Assembly (NCBI GenBank): GCA_020631735.1
Contig: CM036215.1
Location: 17,634,346 to 17,698,345, forward strand
Direction of reading: 5' to 3'
DNA from: Saccharum officinarum
Taxonomy: Eukaryota; Streptophyta; Magnoliopsida; Poales; Poaceae
Length of the DNA: 64,000 bases
Shown here: positions 1 to 18,750 of the stretch, one piece after another
Layout: every line of letters begins with the position of its first letter
How positions within the stretch are numbered: the stretch's first letter is position 1
The notes under the pieces: generated by a model
Told to the model about the DNA's origin: nothing
What the model saw: only the letters and a program-made list of their open reading frames with translations
The model's database searches: none
Made by a program: the position numbers and the translations under genes

Positions 1-34
1 GGGGGCGGCGGCTGGATTAGGTGAGAGGAAAGAA

Positions 35-361
35 GTGGCTGGATACCATGTTGCTAACGGCGTGGCGGAGGCCGCCTGGCTCCGGCAGCTGCTGGCTGAG
101 TTGCACACTCCACCCTCCCGGAGCACACTGATCTACTGCGACAACGTCAGTGCGGTCTACCTCTCCACCAACCCCATCCAGCACCAGTGGACGAAGCATG
201 TGGAGATCGACCTCCATTTTGTCCGTGATCGGGTGGCCATGGGCGAGGTGCGGGTTCTTCATGTTCCGACGACCTCCCAGTTCGTGGACATCTTCACCAA
301 AGGCCTCCCGTCCTCGACCTTCGCCGAGTTTCGCTCCAGCCTCAACATCACCGGTGGCTAG
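35..361 (+). pseudogene. Ty1/copia RNase H C-terminal fragment
   Basis: About 108 readable residues match the end of a copia polyprotein. They show the residues after the AEAEY motif (VANGVAEAAWLRQLL), then the copia RNase H signatures YCDNVSAVYLSTNP and HVEIDLHFVRDRV, and the closing DIFTKGLP segment. The reading stops at a TAG just before a short non-coding spacer, a G-rich polypurine tract and an LTR, which is the normal 3' order of a copia element. The protease, integrase and reverse transcriptase lie outside the window. The first codons (G-Y-H where E-Y-R-A is usual) look one codon short, so this end is probably already decayed. The family is clear; the exact lineage is not. Confidence 0.85.
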
Positions 362-442
362 TTGCATCTGTGGGGGGTTGTGTGTGTTCTTTCTTGTTCA
401 GCCTCGAACTCCGCTGCGCCGGTAGTTCAGACTGCGGGGGGG

Positions 443-556
443 TGTTGGAGTATGTGTTTAGGCCCATGTGGCTAAGGCCCATGTGGCCCATGTATGGAAC
501 CTATATAGCTACCCTTCTAGGGTTAGCCCTAATCAATAGAGAATCACTTTCCAACA
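443..556 (+). repeat. Short copia 3' LTR (about 114 bp)
   Basis: The LTR opens with TGTTGGAG directly after a polypurine tract (ACTGCGGGGGGG, 431-442) and closes with TCCAACA. The two ends are inverted copies of TGTTGGA. It ends in the usual CA and is very short for an LTR, as in the short-LTR copia lineages. The 5' LTR is off the window, so the target duplication cannot be checked. The element sits upstream of, or inside, an intron of the delta-COP gene. Confidence 0.7.
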
Positions 557-859
557 TTGTTGTTGTATATAGTGGGGTACGAGTAAGATTCAAGTTAACT
601 AAACAAAAACTGGAGGGTCATATAGTAAATACAAATAAGTCTTCTGTTGTTGTGTTCCATTGTTGGTTATTGAGCTTGGTTAGTGATAGCTCAATCTTGT
701 CTTTCTTTTGTTCATTATGTAATTAAGTTCTCAGATCTTTCATGACCTGTATTAGGGCAACAGGACTAGATTACCTTATTTCCAGTCAAAATGCTAGAGA
801 CAGTACAGGGTTAGCATATGACCCATATTTGGTTCTAACTGCAAGCAATATTTCTACAG

Positions 860-8380
<7,521 letters not shown>

Positions 8381-9242
8381 TTAATGCTTGTACCACAGTC
8401 TGAGTGTCGATCCACTTAAATACTTCCAATAGCAGATATTTGTGATATGACATGTTATTGCCATGGACTTTGGCAAGCCATGGCACGGAAGATCATTTTG
8501 CGTTTGGAAAATCTTTACTATCTGCTTCTCATTGTTAGCGTGTTGACAAATGTTGTTCTGATGTATTGCTACCAGAGAAATAAGTAATGTTCTTGCATTT
8601 CGTTTGCCAGCGTTTTGTACCCGTCCTTTTTCCCCTCTTGAGAAACTTGTCAGGACTGTGTTATCGTGTAATGTGATCTGCTGGTGTAAGAGCATCTCCA
8701 CCAGATCTTTTATCCTCTTCTCCTAAGATCACTCAAAAACAACTTTTGGATATGCGAGATCTTCACCCCATGTATTGCCAAAAAGCTGTTCCTAATTTTT
8801 ATTCAGACATGTAGGGCTCGCGTGTCGCCCCCGTCCCACAAGGCCACGACAGGATAGTTTTCTAAAGCTCGATGCCTTGAAAGGATTTAAACCAGGATAA
8901 TGGAATCCGGACATCCATTCAGTATTTGTACCGTATCAAAATCAAAATACCTAAGACCAAGTACAGTAAAGGGCTGCAGGTCGACTGTATGCTGAGGTGG
9001 AGAGAGAGGGAAGAAGAGAAGCAGGCTCTAAGTGCTGACTTACAAGAACCAACAAATTTTGTGCGAGAGACAAGTGGAACATGTATTGATAGTGAAGATA
9101 TAAATACTATATAGGTGGGCTGAGAGGTAGGCTGCAAGAATTAATACAGCCACTCGCCGGTTGTATTATTAGCCTTTTCTAATATTGGATTTCTAATACA
9201 TATATGATATAGATATTAATATCCAACGCATTCGATACTATA
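8381..9242. other. delta-COP 3' UTR and a MITE-like block
   Basis: The first 300 bases after the stop are AT-rich and read as 3' UTR. At 8689 the sequence AAGAGCATCTCCA begins, a terminus common in grass MITEs, but no matching right end was found, so the element is truncated or degenerate. The block at about 8985-9120 (GCTGAGGTGGAGAGA, then GAGAGACAAGTGG) is repeated in diverged form at about 35095-35215. There is no gene. Confidence 0.45.
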
Positions 9243-10161
9243 GGTGTGTTTGGTTAGGGGCTAAGCTTGCCTAATGCACTCTAGCCATGTTTGGTTGGTT
9301 GCCCAGGCCATTCAACCAGGCTTAGGTAAGCTAAAAGGGAGCAGCTAGCCAGGCTTAGCGAAAATGGCGGGGATGCTCATTTCCGCGTAGCCAGGCTTGG
9401 CCAGCGCTCTTCTCACCTCCCGCTGCTCCTTCACTTCCGCCTCGCCATCGCAGGTCACCGCATCTCCACCTCCACAGTCCATGCTCGCACGCAGCCACTC
9501 CACCTGCTTGGCCCTCCACCTTGTCCACGCTCGCGGCAGCAGCGTTCCCTGGTAGGGCTCACGCGGCAGGGGCACGACACTAGGATCTTGCGACTAGGGG
9601 ACATGAGATGTGGTGGCGAGGTCGCCTGCCAGGGCACGCGCGGCCGACCTCCTCCACCTCCTCCGCGTCGTCCTTGGAGGTCCGCGCCCACTCGTGTCGT
9701 CCTTGGAGGTCCGCGCCCACTTGTGTCGCCCTCGGAGGTCCGTGCGCTCCCGGCGTCAAGATGCTCGAGCGGTGGAGGAGGAGCTCCATAGGAGCGGGCG
9801 GCTCTAGGTGGAATGACGGCGCACGCGAGCGGTAGTAGAGGTAGGAGATGCAGGTGGCATCGAGTGCCGGGCAGCGTTGAGCAGGGCAAGGCCAGCGATG
9901 GTGCCCCTCCGCTCAGCCATCTCCGCCGACCAAGGTGCTTGAGCATGCAGTGCGGCTTGATGGAGGCCGCGACAGTGACGTGCGGTAGGGGGTGCATGGC
10001 ATGGTGGCTTGCTGCTATGCTCGCCAGCCAAGGTGCTCACCCACCGCTGCGTAGCCATGCTTGCCCACCACCTATTCGACTAAAGTCCTCAAAGGGGGTA
10101 AACTTACCAGTTGAACGAAGAGATGATTCTATGCGAACTAAATCAGGCAACCAAACACACC
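9243..10161. mobile_element. 919-bp non-autonomous DNA transposon with perfect 13-bp TIRs
   Basis: The ends are GGTGTGTTTGGTT and AACCAAACACACC, exact inverted copies. The flanking bases are ATA on both sides, a possible 3-bp target duplication, which would suit a PIF/Harbinger or CACTA-type element. The interior is markedly GC-rich compared with the flanks and carries a 29-bp tandem repeat. Several overlapping ORFs exist on both strands, as expected of GC-rich DNA. None resembles a known protein, so none is called as a gene. Confidence 0.75.
9667..9750. repeat. Tandem repeat, 29-bp unit, about 3 copies
   Basis: The unit starts GTCGTCCTTGGAGGTCCG and recurs at 9667, 9696 and, with changes, 9725. 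It lies in the GC-rich core of the 919-bp element. Confidence 0.85.
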
Positions 10162-11996
10162 ATATCTATATTCGGCTCTAAATACAAAAAAAAACAACTA
10201 CTGTAATATCAGTTCGTAAGGAATGAGAAAAATGATCGGAATGATTCGAGTAAAGAAATGACGGCCTCTTTCCTTTCACTCAGGAGACATTGTCGTCAGG
10301 ACATGCTTCGAGGGTTCTTCCGTATATTTAGGTATAGAGATTGATGTTGATAGAGGTCTACATCTTTATATAGATAAATCATTTCAGAAATTTCTAATGA
10401 TCCACTTTCAAGATCTATGAACAAAACAACAAGCAACGTAGGACCCACTGGTGCCAATTTTTTTAATTTACCCTTGTTTATTCAAAATTCACGTTTACAT
10501 CTCTAGTGGATATTTACAACTGTTTTTATAGACGTAAATCATTCTAGGGTATGGAGCCGAGGCGTTATACCTCAAGCGCCGTGGCCTATGGACCAGGTGC
10601 TGACCTCTGGCTGAAAAACGGATTTACGACCGCCGGCAGTGTAAACGTTTTTTTTTTTAAAAGGGTTAAATTTAAAAAAATTCGGCCACTCGTGCTGGAC
10701 GGGCTGAGCTGGCATAATCCCAGATGCCAGAGCCCTCGTGGGTCCCTGCCTCCCTGAACTCCGTCGAGCGGTTGACAGGCTGAGGCTTCCACGGCTCGAC
10801 TTCTACGGCGAGCGACGGCCGCTCGCCTGCTCGGTCCATCACCCCCAGCGGACGAGCCCTAGGAGGCGGCAGCGGAGGCGCATCGCACAATGCATTGTGA
10901 CAGGGGAAACGGTATGTACGCCTCCGTTTCTACATGTTTTTTTTTCTTCTCTTTCCGGGAATAATTCTATTTCTCCATGAATGAAGCGGACCCATCTTTT
11001 TGAGAGTTGCTCTCCACGCTTGCCACGTGGTAAAGCGGACGCGGACCCATCTTGACACAGACGCCATCGGCATCAGTGAAATTTGTGATGCAGTTCTCTT
11101 ATCAAATAGACAAACAGTTTCCTAGGAAATCTCCAGTAGCAGGAGTAATTTGGGTGCGTTTCTTTTTTTTTCTTTGTTGTAAATTTTTGGGTGCGTTGCG
11201 TGCACATTCATTACTCGGAAGCAGTACTGTATTTTTTTAAATGACCAGTAGTTGAAAATTTTGTAGCAGACATGTTTATGATGAAATATAAGCTCTTTCC
11301 TGTGTTAAAAAAAGAAAGAAACTACACTGCTACAAGCACTGGTCTTCCGAGTTCGACTGCTCAGATGTCAGAGTAAGTTCTCTTATTACAGAAGTTCTCT
11401 TATGCATTGTGTCCGGAAAACTTTGAGCGCCATCTGTCATGCAAGGAGTTTGCAAAGTAAATTCCAAGTTGATTGTCTATTTATTACAGGGAAATTTCCC
11501 TGAGAAAAGTCAAAGTTTCAGCTATATACAAACAAATCTGCTGTCAGAATCAGTTGATCCAGCAATGAAGTACTGCAAGTAGCTATTGTAAAATGCAAAG
11601 GGGGCTGTGCTGTCTACGTCTCATGCGGATGTAACTATTGGCAGAGCTTGATGCTTAACACTGACTTTTCTTTCGGGAAAGCCAACCGTGAAGTTTCCAC
11701 GAAAATGTTGCATCTAGTTCAGTCACCATCATGACAACTTAAGAACGTTGCAGAGAGAACATGTGCCATTGCTCCAAGTACCCAAACTGCCTGCCAGATT
11801 TACCTGGTTTCGAAGTTTAGCCCCCCGGCGCATCTGAGCTTCGGTGAGCAGGTAAATCCTTGAAGCCACCTGTCAAATAGGTGAAGACTGTCTCTGTGAT
11901 TCTGGTGTTTAACAATTTCCTCATCAAGCAATGAGGTTGAGTTTCATATGCTTTTGATCTCTCCTCAGATATCTTCCCTCACAAAAGCACAAAACC
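10162..11996 (+). promoter_or_regulatory. Region upstream of the NLR gene
   Basis: No gene is recognised here. A GC-rich patch at about 10540-10910 gives short ORFs on both strands, none with a known domain. TTGAC W-box cores, the binding site of WRKY factors that often control NLR genes, occur at 11052 and, on the other strand, at 11509. They are short enough to occur by chance. A TATA-like CTATATACAAA lies near 11521. No transcription start can be fixed from the sequence. Confidence 0.3.
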
Positions 11997-14900
11997 ATGG
12001 CTGCCGCCGCCGCAATCATCGCTGGGAAGTTGGCTGGGAACTCGGTGGCAAATGCAACCATCTCCTTTTGGATCAGCAAAGCTTTCACCTGCCTGACTGA
12101 CTACTGGAAGGCTGATGGCTTGGAAGATGTCAAGGGTAGGGTACTGCAGTCAGTGAAGAAGGTCCAGGTTGTATTTGATATCGTTGACCCCGAATACATC
12201 AAGGAACAAAGCTCTGCCCTGGATCTTTGGCTGTGGCAGTTCAGGGATGCAGTTGAGGCGGCGGAGGATGTGATAGATGAGCTTCACTACGACGAGCTTA
12301 GAGAGAATGCAAAGGATCATAAGGTCAGTGACTGGGGCTCCTCTTCTGCTAAACTGATGCATAAGTTTGTCAAGTCCGTTAAACATGTTGGTATCATGGG
12401 TAAAACTGTGAAAGAATTTACCCACCATGGCACGCTCAAGAGGCTGAGGAAAGTCTTGGAGGGACTAGAGAAGGCAGCAACTGAAATTGTGGCTATCCTC
12501 ACAGTCACACAACATCTCAAAGACATTGCTTCAGCTAGTAAGAGACAGGTGGATTTTGTGAACAGGGGTCATGACACTGGTTCAACATTAACTGAACCTT
12601 ACTTTGTTGGACGAGAAGAGGAGAAACAAAAGATTGTTCAATGGCTGACTCAGGCACCAGTGGAAGCTTCTGAAATTGTGAGGAGTACTCACCATGTTCC
12701 TATTCTCTCGGTAGTTGGCCATGGTGGAATGGGGAAGACTACATTAGCTCAATATGTATGTGAAGAGGATGAGGTTATAAAGAATTTTAAGGTTATATGG
12801 GTCCATGTTTCTACTAGATTCAACGCAACTTCCGTGACAAGTAAACTGCTGGAATCTGTAACAGGGGTGAAACCTTGCGCAGATCATTTAGAGACGCTTC
12901 AGCAGATGCTCAAACAAGAACTCAGGTCTGTAAAGTTTTTCCTTATTTTGGATGATGTGTGGGAAGATAAGAATAAAAAGGAATGGGAAAATATATTTGC
13001 TCCACTGAGGAAAGCAGAGAGGGGGAGCAAAATTTTAGTAACAACCAGAATGCAGTCAGTAGCAGATATGGCTGCAAATGCCATGGGGGTTGAAAGAGAA
13101 TACCTGGAATTAGAAGGGCTGCAAGAAGATGAAAATCTTAAATTATTCAATCATCACGTATATTCTGGTAGGAATCCACAAGATTTTGAAAATTTAAAAC
13201 CCATAGGTGAACAACTTGCAAAGCAACTGGGAGGATGTCCCTTGGTAACAAAGGTTGTCAGCGGTTATTTGCAGTGCAATATGGATCCTGACAGCTGGAC
13301 TGATTTCTTACAAGAAGGCCTGGTACATTTTAATGGAAGTGAAGATGATGTAATGGAAACTTTGAGATTAAGCTACTACTGCCTACCAGCACAGGTTCAG
13401 ATTTGCTTTCGATATTGCAGCATATTTCCGCAGGACTATGAATTTAAAAAGAAAGATTTAGTGTTGATGTGGATGGACTCAGGATTGATATCACAACATG
13501 GAAACAAAACAAGAAGGATTGAAGATATTGGGTATCAGATCTTGGCTGAGTTAACTAGGAAGTCATTCTTTGAAATGAAATTCAAGGTAGTTCAATATAG
13601 TCAGAGAAGAGAAGAATATTACGTCATACATGACCTGATGCATGAACTGGCAAAATATGTTTCTGCTGGAGAATGCACAACATTAACTGATCCTAGCATG
13701 TTGGAAAATGAGAGTGAAAATATTCGACACTTGCGTATTGCTTGCATTGACAAATTTTCTACTGAAGAGGTCAAGAAAATCACACGTTTTCAGAATCTGC
13801 GCACCGCTATTATTGATGGTCCAGGTTTGATTGACAACGATATGTTAGGCATTGTTGAGAATGCTATACAAAAATCAAAATCCTTGCGTCTACTGCGATC
13901 AAATTTGGAGAACACATTCCATCTTCCTAAACTTGCTGATTTAAAGCATCTTCGTTATGTCTATCTGCATAGGATATCACTTGAGGGAATGCGTGGCCTT
14001 GTTAAACTTTATCACTTACAGCTAGTTGATTGTTTGAATGATTGTGGGGAAGAACTGAGGCAAGTGATGTATTTAGGGAACATTGATCATCTGCGATATG
14101 TAAATTATGGGTCACGCAGAATTGGTGAGTTTCCAATTGGAAGACTCACTTCACTTCAGGAGCTGCACAACTACCGGGTACAAGGAAGTAAAGGTAACAA
14201 AATAAGTGCTATCAAGAACCTGAAGGCTCTCCGTGAACTAGAGGTTTTCAGCATTGAGAATGTTGAAAGTCTTGAAGAAGCTGACAATGCCAAGTTAAAA
14301 GAAAAACCATATCTCAAGTCTCTATCTCTCACGTGGTCAGCACGTGCTGATGCAGAAAATGGGAAAGATGACTTGATTCTTGATCACCTTGAGCCACATT
14401 CTCACATTAGAAACTTGAAAATTTCTGGTTATTGTGGTGCAAGACTTCCTATTTGGATTGAAAACCTCCGTGTCAAGAACCTGGTGTCACTTGAGTTAGC
14501 AAGATGCATATATTGGGAACAGCTGCCTTCACTCGGAGAATTAGAATGTCTTAAGAAACTTTGGTTGGAGTGCCTTCCTAGCCTACAACAGATTGGTCAA
14601 CCATCTCAACTCTCCAACATTAGATGCATTGGTTCATACCTTCCTCCACATCTTGACACGTTGATTGTAAGACGTTGCAAAGAACTGAAGCAGTTACCTA
14701 TCCTACCACCCAGCTTGGTTCATATGGAAATATGTAAGGTCGGGTTGACCGAATTCCCAAGGATACATGGTGAGAGTATCGAAACCAGGGCATCTAAATT
14801 GCAGTTTGTCAGTGTTGAAGAATGCGAAAGTTTGACCTTACCTAAAGGAAGCCTTCTGTTGAAAATACACTACATCAGAACGATCCATGTCCTACACATC

Positions 14901-15062
14901 AGTGACTGTAAAGAACTGGAGTCTGCACCCCTGTTTGATGAAATGATAAATCTTAGGGAGCTCAGTATCAGAAATTGCCCGAAGCTGAGGGCATCTAGCG
15001 AAACTGAAGGCAAGAACCTATCGCCATCACTAAAAAAAGCTTATAATCAAGCAGTGTGGTGA
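11997..15062 (+). CDS. CC-NB-ARC-LRR resistance protein, cut short by a frameshift
   Basis: This is an intracellular immune receptor of the coiled-coil NLR class, 1021 codons as it stands. The start lies in a good context (AAACCATGG). Residues 1-190 are an Rx-type coiled-coil domain with an EDVIDELHYDEL (EDVID) motif near 90-100. The NB-ARC runs from about 205 to 500: P-loop GHGGMGKTT at 241-249, RNBS-A KVIWVHVS, kinase-2 LILDDVWED around 316-324, RNBS-B GSKILVTTR, GLPL-type GGCPL at 412-416, RNBS-D CFRYCSIFP at 470-478, and an MHD-type IHDLMH at 544-549. Leucine-rich repeats follow from about 575. Everything needed for nucleotide binding is present. The frame is lost near residue 1012 in a seven-A run (15032-15038), and seven or so foreign residues precede TGA. 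There are no introns. About 268 further LRR codons lie downstream in the +1 frame. Confidence 0.93.
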   Translation: MAAAAAIIAGKLAGNSVANATISFWISKAFTCLTDYWKADGLEDVKGRVLQSVKKVQVVFDIVDPEYIKEQSSALDLWLWQFRDAVEAAEDVIDELHYDELRENAKDHKVSDWGSSSAKLMHKFVKSVKHVGIMGKTVKEFTHHGTLKRLRKVLEGLEKAATEIVAILTVTQHLKDIASASKRQVDFVNRGHDTGSTLTEPYFVGREEEKQKIVQWLTQAPVEASEIVRSTHHVPILSVVGHGGMGKTTLAQYVCEEDEVIKNFKVIWVHVSTRFNATSVTSKLLESVTGVKPCADHLETLQQMLKQELRSVKFFLILDDVWEDKNKKEWENIFAPLRKAERGSKILVTTRMQSVADMAANAMGVEREYLELEGLQEDENLKLFNHHVYSGRNPQDFENLKPIGEQLAKQLGGCPLVTKVVSGYLQCNMDPDSWTDFLQEGLVHFNGSEDDVMETLRLSYYCLPAQVQICFRYCSIFPQDYEFKKKDLVLMWMDSGLISQHGNKTRRIEDIGYQILAELTRKSFFEMKFKVVQYSQRREEYYVIHDLMHELAKYVSAGECTTLTDPSMLENESENIRHLRIACIDKFSTEEVKKITRFQNLRTAIIDGPGLIDNDMLGIVENAIQKSKSLRLLRSNLENTFHLPKLADLKHLRYVYLHRISLEGMRGLVKLYHLQLVDCLNDCGEELRQVMYLGNIDHLRYVNYGSRRIGEFPIGRLTSLQELHNYRVQGSKGNKISAIKNLKALRELEVFSIENVESLEEADNAKLKEKPYLKSLSLTWSARADAENGKDDLILDHLEPHSHIRNLKISGYCGARLPIWIENLRVKNLVSLELARCIYWEQLPSLGELECLKKLWLECLPSLQQIGQPSQLSNIRCIGSYLPPHLDTLIVRRCKELKQLPILPPSLVHMEICKVGLTEFPRIHGESIETRASKLQFVSVEECESLTLPKGSLLLKIHYIRTIHVLHISDCKELESAPLFDEMINLRELSIRNCPKLRASSETEGKNLSPSLKKAYNQAVW

Positions 15063-15843
15063 TCTAGTGCATTTTCTGATTAAGTCACTACATGGTCTCG
15101 TTAACCTTTCTGAGCTGGTACTAGAAAACTGCCCCGGCCTTCTATCCCTTCCATCAGCTGATGTGTGCAAGAGTCTCACGTCGCTGAAGTTCTTAAAGAT
15201 AATTGGGTGTGAGGATCTCTCATCATTTGGTGGACTCAGTTCCCTTCATTCCCTTGTTGAGCTGAAGATTAGCTCCTGCAGTAGGCTTGCAGCTCCACCT
15301 GTATTGGGTGGTGCCGCTTCTGGTCTGGCTAATGATTATGATGATGATGTTATAGAAGAGGAAAATCCGGTGTTTCCTGTCACTTCCTTCCAGATAGATT
15401 ACCTTGAAGTTGATCTCCCATGTGTATTGAACATTGAACCTCTCAGTAGTCTTTGCCACACCAAAGGATTGGTAATTGGAGGCGGAACACAGATGGAGAG
15501 CTTGCCAGAGCAATGGCTTCTGCAGAACCACAAGGAACTCCAGTCACTGAAGGTGCTATGTGCCAGTTCGTTGGAGTCTCTGCCGCTATGTATGCGAGAC
15601 CTGAGAGCGCTCAACTTCTTGTTGTTGTCAGGAGCTGGGAAACTTACATCACTTCCAGACATGCCCTCCTCCCTGCAATGGCTCCATGTCATAGGCTGCT
15701 GTCCAGAGTTGGTGACCCAGATTAGAGTGAAGGACAGCCCTGAATGGAAAAAGATCTCCACAATTCCCAAGGTGCACATAGCTGCTGCCAAGACTGTCCA
15801 GTCTTGTCCTCACATTTTTCATGGTATATATGCATCTCTCTGA
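15039..15843 (+). pseudogene. Out-of-frame continuation of the NLR LRR domain
   Basis: Immediately after the A run, the +1 frame continues the LRR domain without a gap and stays open to TGA at 15841-15843. Typical repeats are visible, such as LVNLSELVLENCPGLLSLP, then KSLTSLKFLKIIGCEDL, ending in a tail around SPEWKKISTIPKVHI that is common in grass NLRs. It has no start of its own; the first in-frame candidate is a GTG. The frame is offset by one base from the upstream ORF, so a single inserted A explains the break. It is either a recent pseudogenising indel, a sequencing or assembly error in a homopolymer, or an allele with a shortened LRR. Confidence 0.9.
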
Positions 15844-17380
15844 TCCGCATACACATTTGGTTTCCATGCGAATGCTGAGTTTTTCAATTCTCCATTGTTC
15901 TATGCCATGTGTAGGGAGATTAAAAACTAAAAAAGGCCTGTGATTTACCTATGTTTTAGAATGTTATCTAAGCTTTTGTTTCTCTTTCTGAAGGATAAAC
16001 AAATATCTTGGGAGGGTAATATTATCTGGCAGTTCTGCATCCGTACGTAATACTATGTAGGCAATGAAATTTAAAGTAGAGTGGACTCGTTTGCTCACTC
16101 TGTAGGCAATACTATGTAGGCAACGAAAAACAGAACACCAAGAAGTAGGCTTCTTTGTAGGCAATGAAATTTAAAGTAGAGTGGACTCGTGAGGAATTTC
16201 CTAGGCTGCAGTGTTTACTTTAAATACTCTATTTTCATTGCTTATTTTTACTACCTATTATCTAATGACTGAACATAAACTTATATAGGTGGTTATTACT
16301 TCATCTATGGAAAAGAATGCAGTGAAGAGACTATATATGAAGGAAGTAATCAATAATCATTGAAGCATAAGCCTGCTTCACTCCGTGTAATTCAAATATG
16401 GGGTAACTATTGTTGTGCTTGCTAATGCCTTTACTAGATTCTTCTTGTACAATAGCTCTGGTACTTTAAACTCTTTGTGATTGTGCACGATAGCATATTG
16501 AGGTTGTAGTTGTTGTTTTGCTTTTGTGTGAACAGTGCATACCAGGAGGAGCGACATAAGTTCTAGAAAATAGTGTTTTAAATCTCCAGCTATGGTATTT
16601 AGTGGAGAGCCTCTCCAACAGCTATTTTTTTAGATGAAGGAAGCTTTATTAAAATAAATTTCTGGTCTCTGTAACAAGGTATTACACACGACTATTACAA
16701 TAAGAAAAATGAAAGAAGAATGAGACCTAGGAGGCTCTAAGCCGTCTATCAGCTGACAATCCAACTATGTACAAATGACTTGACATAGGCAACTGCTCTA
16801 TCGACCTGTACTCTATAGTACCGTGAAGTGATATAGCCAAAGCCTCTAAAACTCCTCCGTCGTCTTACAAAACAAGGTGATGAACGGTACATCTAAAGCA
16901 TCTTATATGTCTCCAAAGTTTGCCTGTTCTTCGCCAACCAGTCATCTAGTAACATGACCCAATAGCAATAAACGTGACCGAAACAGCTGAGTAGTTGACC
17001 GTCATGTGATTCTTCTTTCCACAAAGCCTCATCAAACTAGAACTCCCCTTTCTCCTAAAATACAGGTTGGTCTGCTGCACAGCCAAAAGACTAGACCTCC
17101 ACCATGTCCGTAAGCCGCTGCAGGTCTATCAACAATCAACATCGCACATAGCTGCTAATAGCCGGGCTAAAATGTGGCTACAGCCGCTAAACTATACATT
17201 GATGTGAACACATGGTGGAGATATGCCCATGTGTGTGTGTGTGTGATGAATGATTGACACAAGAGTTGAGAGGTTTGAGATTTTCCCGGTCGAATCATAT
17301 TTCAAATATGCTTGATTATGCTAATGGCCAACCGGATGTGTCATGTTGAGTTGTGCCATGTGTGTTGTGCAGCATGTCTC
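15844..17380. other. Gene-free region 3' of the NLR
   Basis: The start is probably NLR 3' UTR. A perfect 34-bp direct repeat (starting GTAGGCAATGAAATTTAAAG) lies at 16057-16090 and 16157-16190. The stretch from about 16620 looks like repeat-derived sequence read antisense (TTTAATAAAGCTTCC on the minus strand) but no family was recognised. A short (GT)n run lies at about 17230. No coding region is supported. Confidence 0.4.
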
Positions 17381-18750
17381 TTAGCTTGTGATTATGCCGG
17401 TGTTGGGTGTGCTAAGACAGTTGATGGCAATGGAGAAGGTCAGATGCGGAGTCCGGGCTTGATGGACCGAGAGCAGTGAAGGGTGGATGAGAAGGCTTGG
17501 ACCAAGGGACCAAAGGGTGGACGAGATGTGACGTGCAGGCGGATGCGCCCAAGCGGCACGACTTCCTTGCCAGGGATAACCCCGTAGAATGATGCTTTGC
17601 TTGGGAGGAGGCTGCTCTGGGGTATCTTCATCTTGTCGAGGGTCTCGGCATAGGATGTTGAGGCTGATGCCGCCATCCATAAGCACCCTGGATAGGCGCG
17701 TGGTGCCCATAATCAGGTTGACCACGAGCGAGTAGCGCCATGGCCCCTGGGTGAGGGCCGTGGTCAGGATGGTCGTCCCGATTGAAGGTGATGGCCATTT
17801 CCATCCATCGGAGCCACATATGGGCGACAATGGTGTTGACGACATTCACCTCTTGCTCGGTGATTCGGCGCTGACGGCAGGACTCGTAGGCTTGGGAGCC
17901 TCTGAGGATCATCAGGCACTGCTCGGCCTAGGGGAACTCGATGTCCTCCTCTTGTCGTGGGTAGGCTTTTGTGCTTGCCTTTTAGGTCAAGGGTTCGTCA
18001 GATTTGTCCTGCAATCCTTGAGGAGGTGCCTGGCCTGCCTGTCGTGGAACTGGCAGGGCCCCTCGAGGACCTTCTCGAAGTGCTCGAGGCGTTGGCCCCC
18101 CTTGGACTGGGGTCGGGTGGCATAGCCGACTGTGGCCACCATCTCCTCCCCACGACGCTTCTTGTCCTTCTTCTTGTTGCGGTGGTGGCCGGCCACGTTG
18201 GCCTCATCGTTGCCGTCCCCACCGCTTTGGTGAGCACTAGCCTTGCCTTTGCCGCTGAATTGGCCAAGACGACCTCTTCTCCTGTGGCGTACTTGGTGGC
18301 GACGTGGACGAGCGCCTCGCAGGCGGTGCCACGGGTGAAGGTATTGATGACGTCCGCGTTCGTGACATTGGGGAGTTCGTTGCGCTTCTTGGAGAAACGC
18401 TGAATGTACTCCTAGAGGGTCTCGCCCGACCTCCACCTGCAATTGCGCAAATCCCAAGAGTTACTAGGTCGAGTGTGGGTACCTCGGAAGTGCCCGATGA
18501 AGGTCGACTGGAGGTCGCCCTAGCTCCGGATGCTGTCGGGGTCGAGCTGCTCGAGCCATGCCCTCACTAAGCTTGACAGGAGCAGGGGCGGGTACTGGAC
18601 CACGAAGTCGTTGTCCGACTACCCCTCCCCACCTCCCACTCCCCCTCCCACTCTCATCGCGAGCCGGTAATCCTTGAGCCAGTGGTTGTGGTTGTAGGAA
18701 GCCGCCTGGGTTCTAGCCCCAAATGTCTGGGGCCGAATCGGTCTTGGCTC
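17381..18750 (-). pseudogene. Ty3/gypsy (Tat lineage) gag-protease remnant
   Basis: On the minus strand, broken frames carry a gag end with a CQFHDRQARHLLKDC knuckle-like motif (about 18000-18060). A protease segment follows with AITFNRDDHPD, then RVLMDGGISLNILC and VVPLGRIRL. The same motifs occur in the gypsy element at 52.9 kb (TKVLMDGGSGLNIMYA), so it is the same broad lineage. At least three frames are needed to read it and no LTR was found on either side, so it is an old internal fragment. Upstream gag is visible to about 18750. Confidence 0.75.

Noticed and set aside
9455..9997. 180-codon minus-strand ORF in the 919-bp element
   Set aside because: Overlapping ORFs on both strands in a GC-rich repeat, without known motifs.
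10551..10890. Possible 5' exon of the NLR gene
   Set aside because: The NLR ORF has its own ATG in good context and a complete N-terminal domain, so an extra coding exon is not needed.
17228..17243. (GT)n run as a notable repeat
   Set aside because: Only about eight units; ordinary microsatellite.
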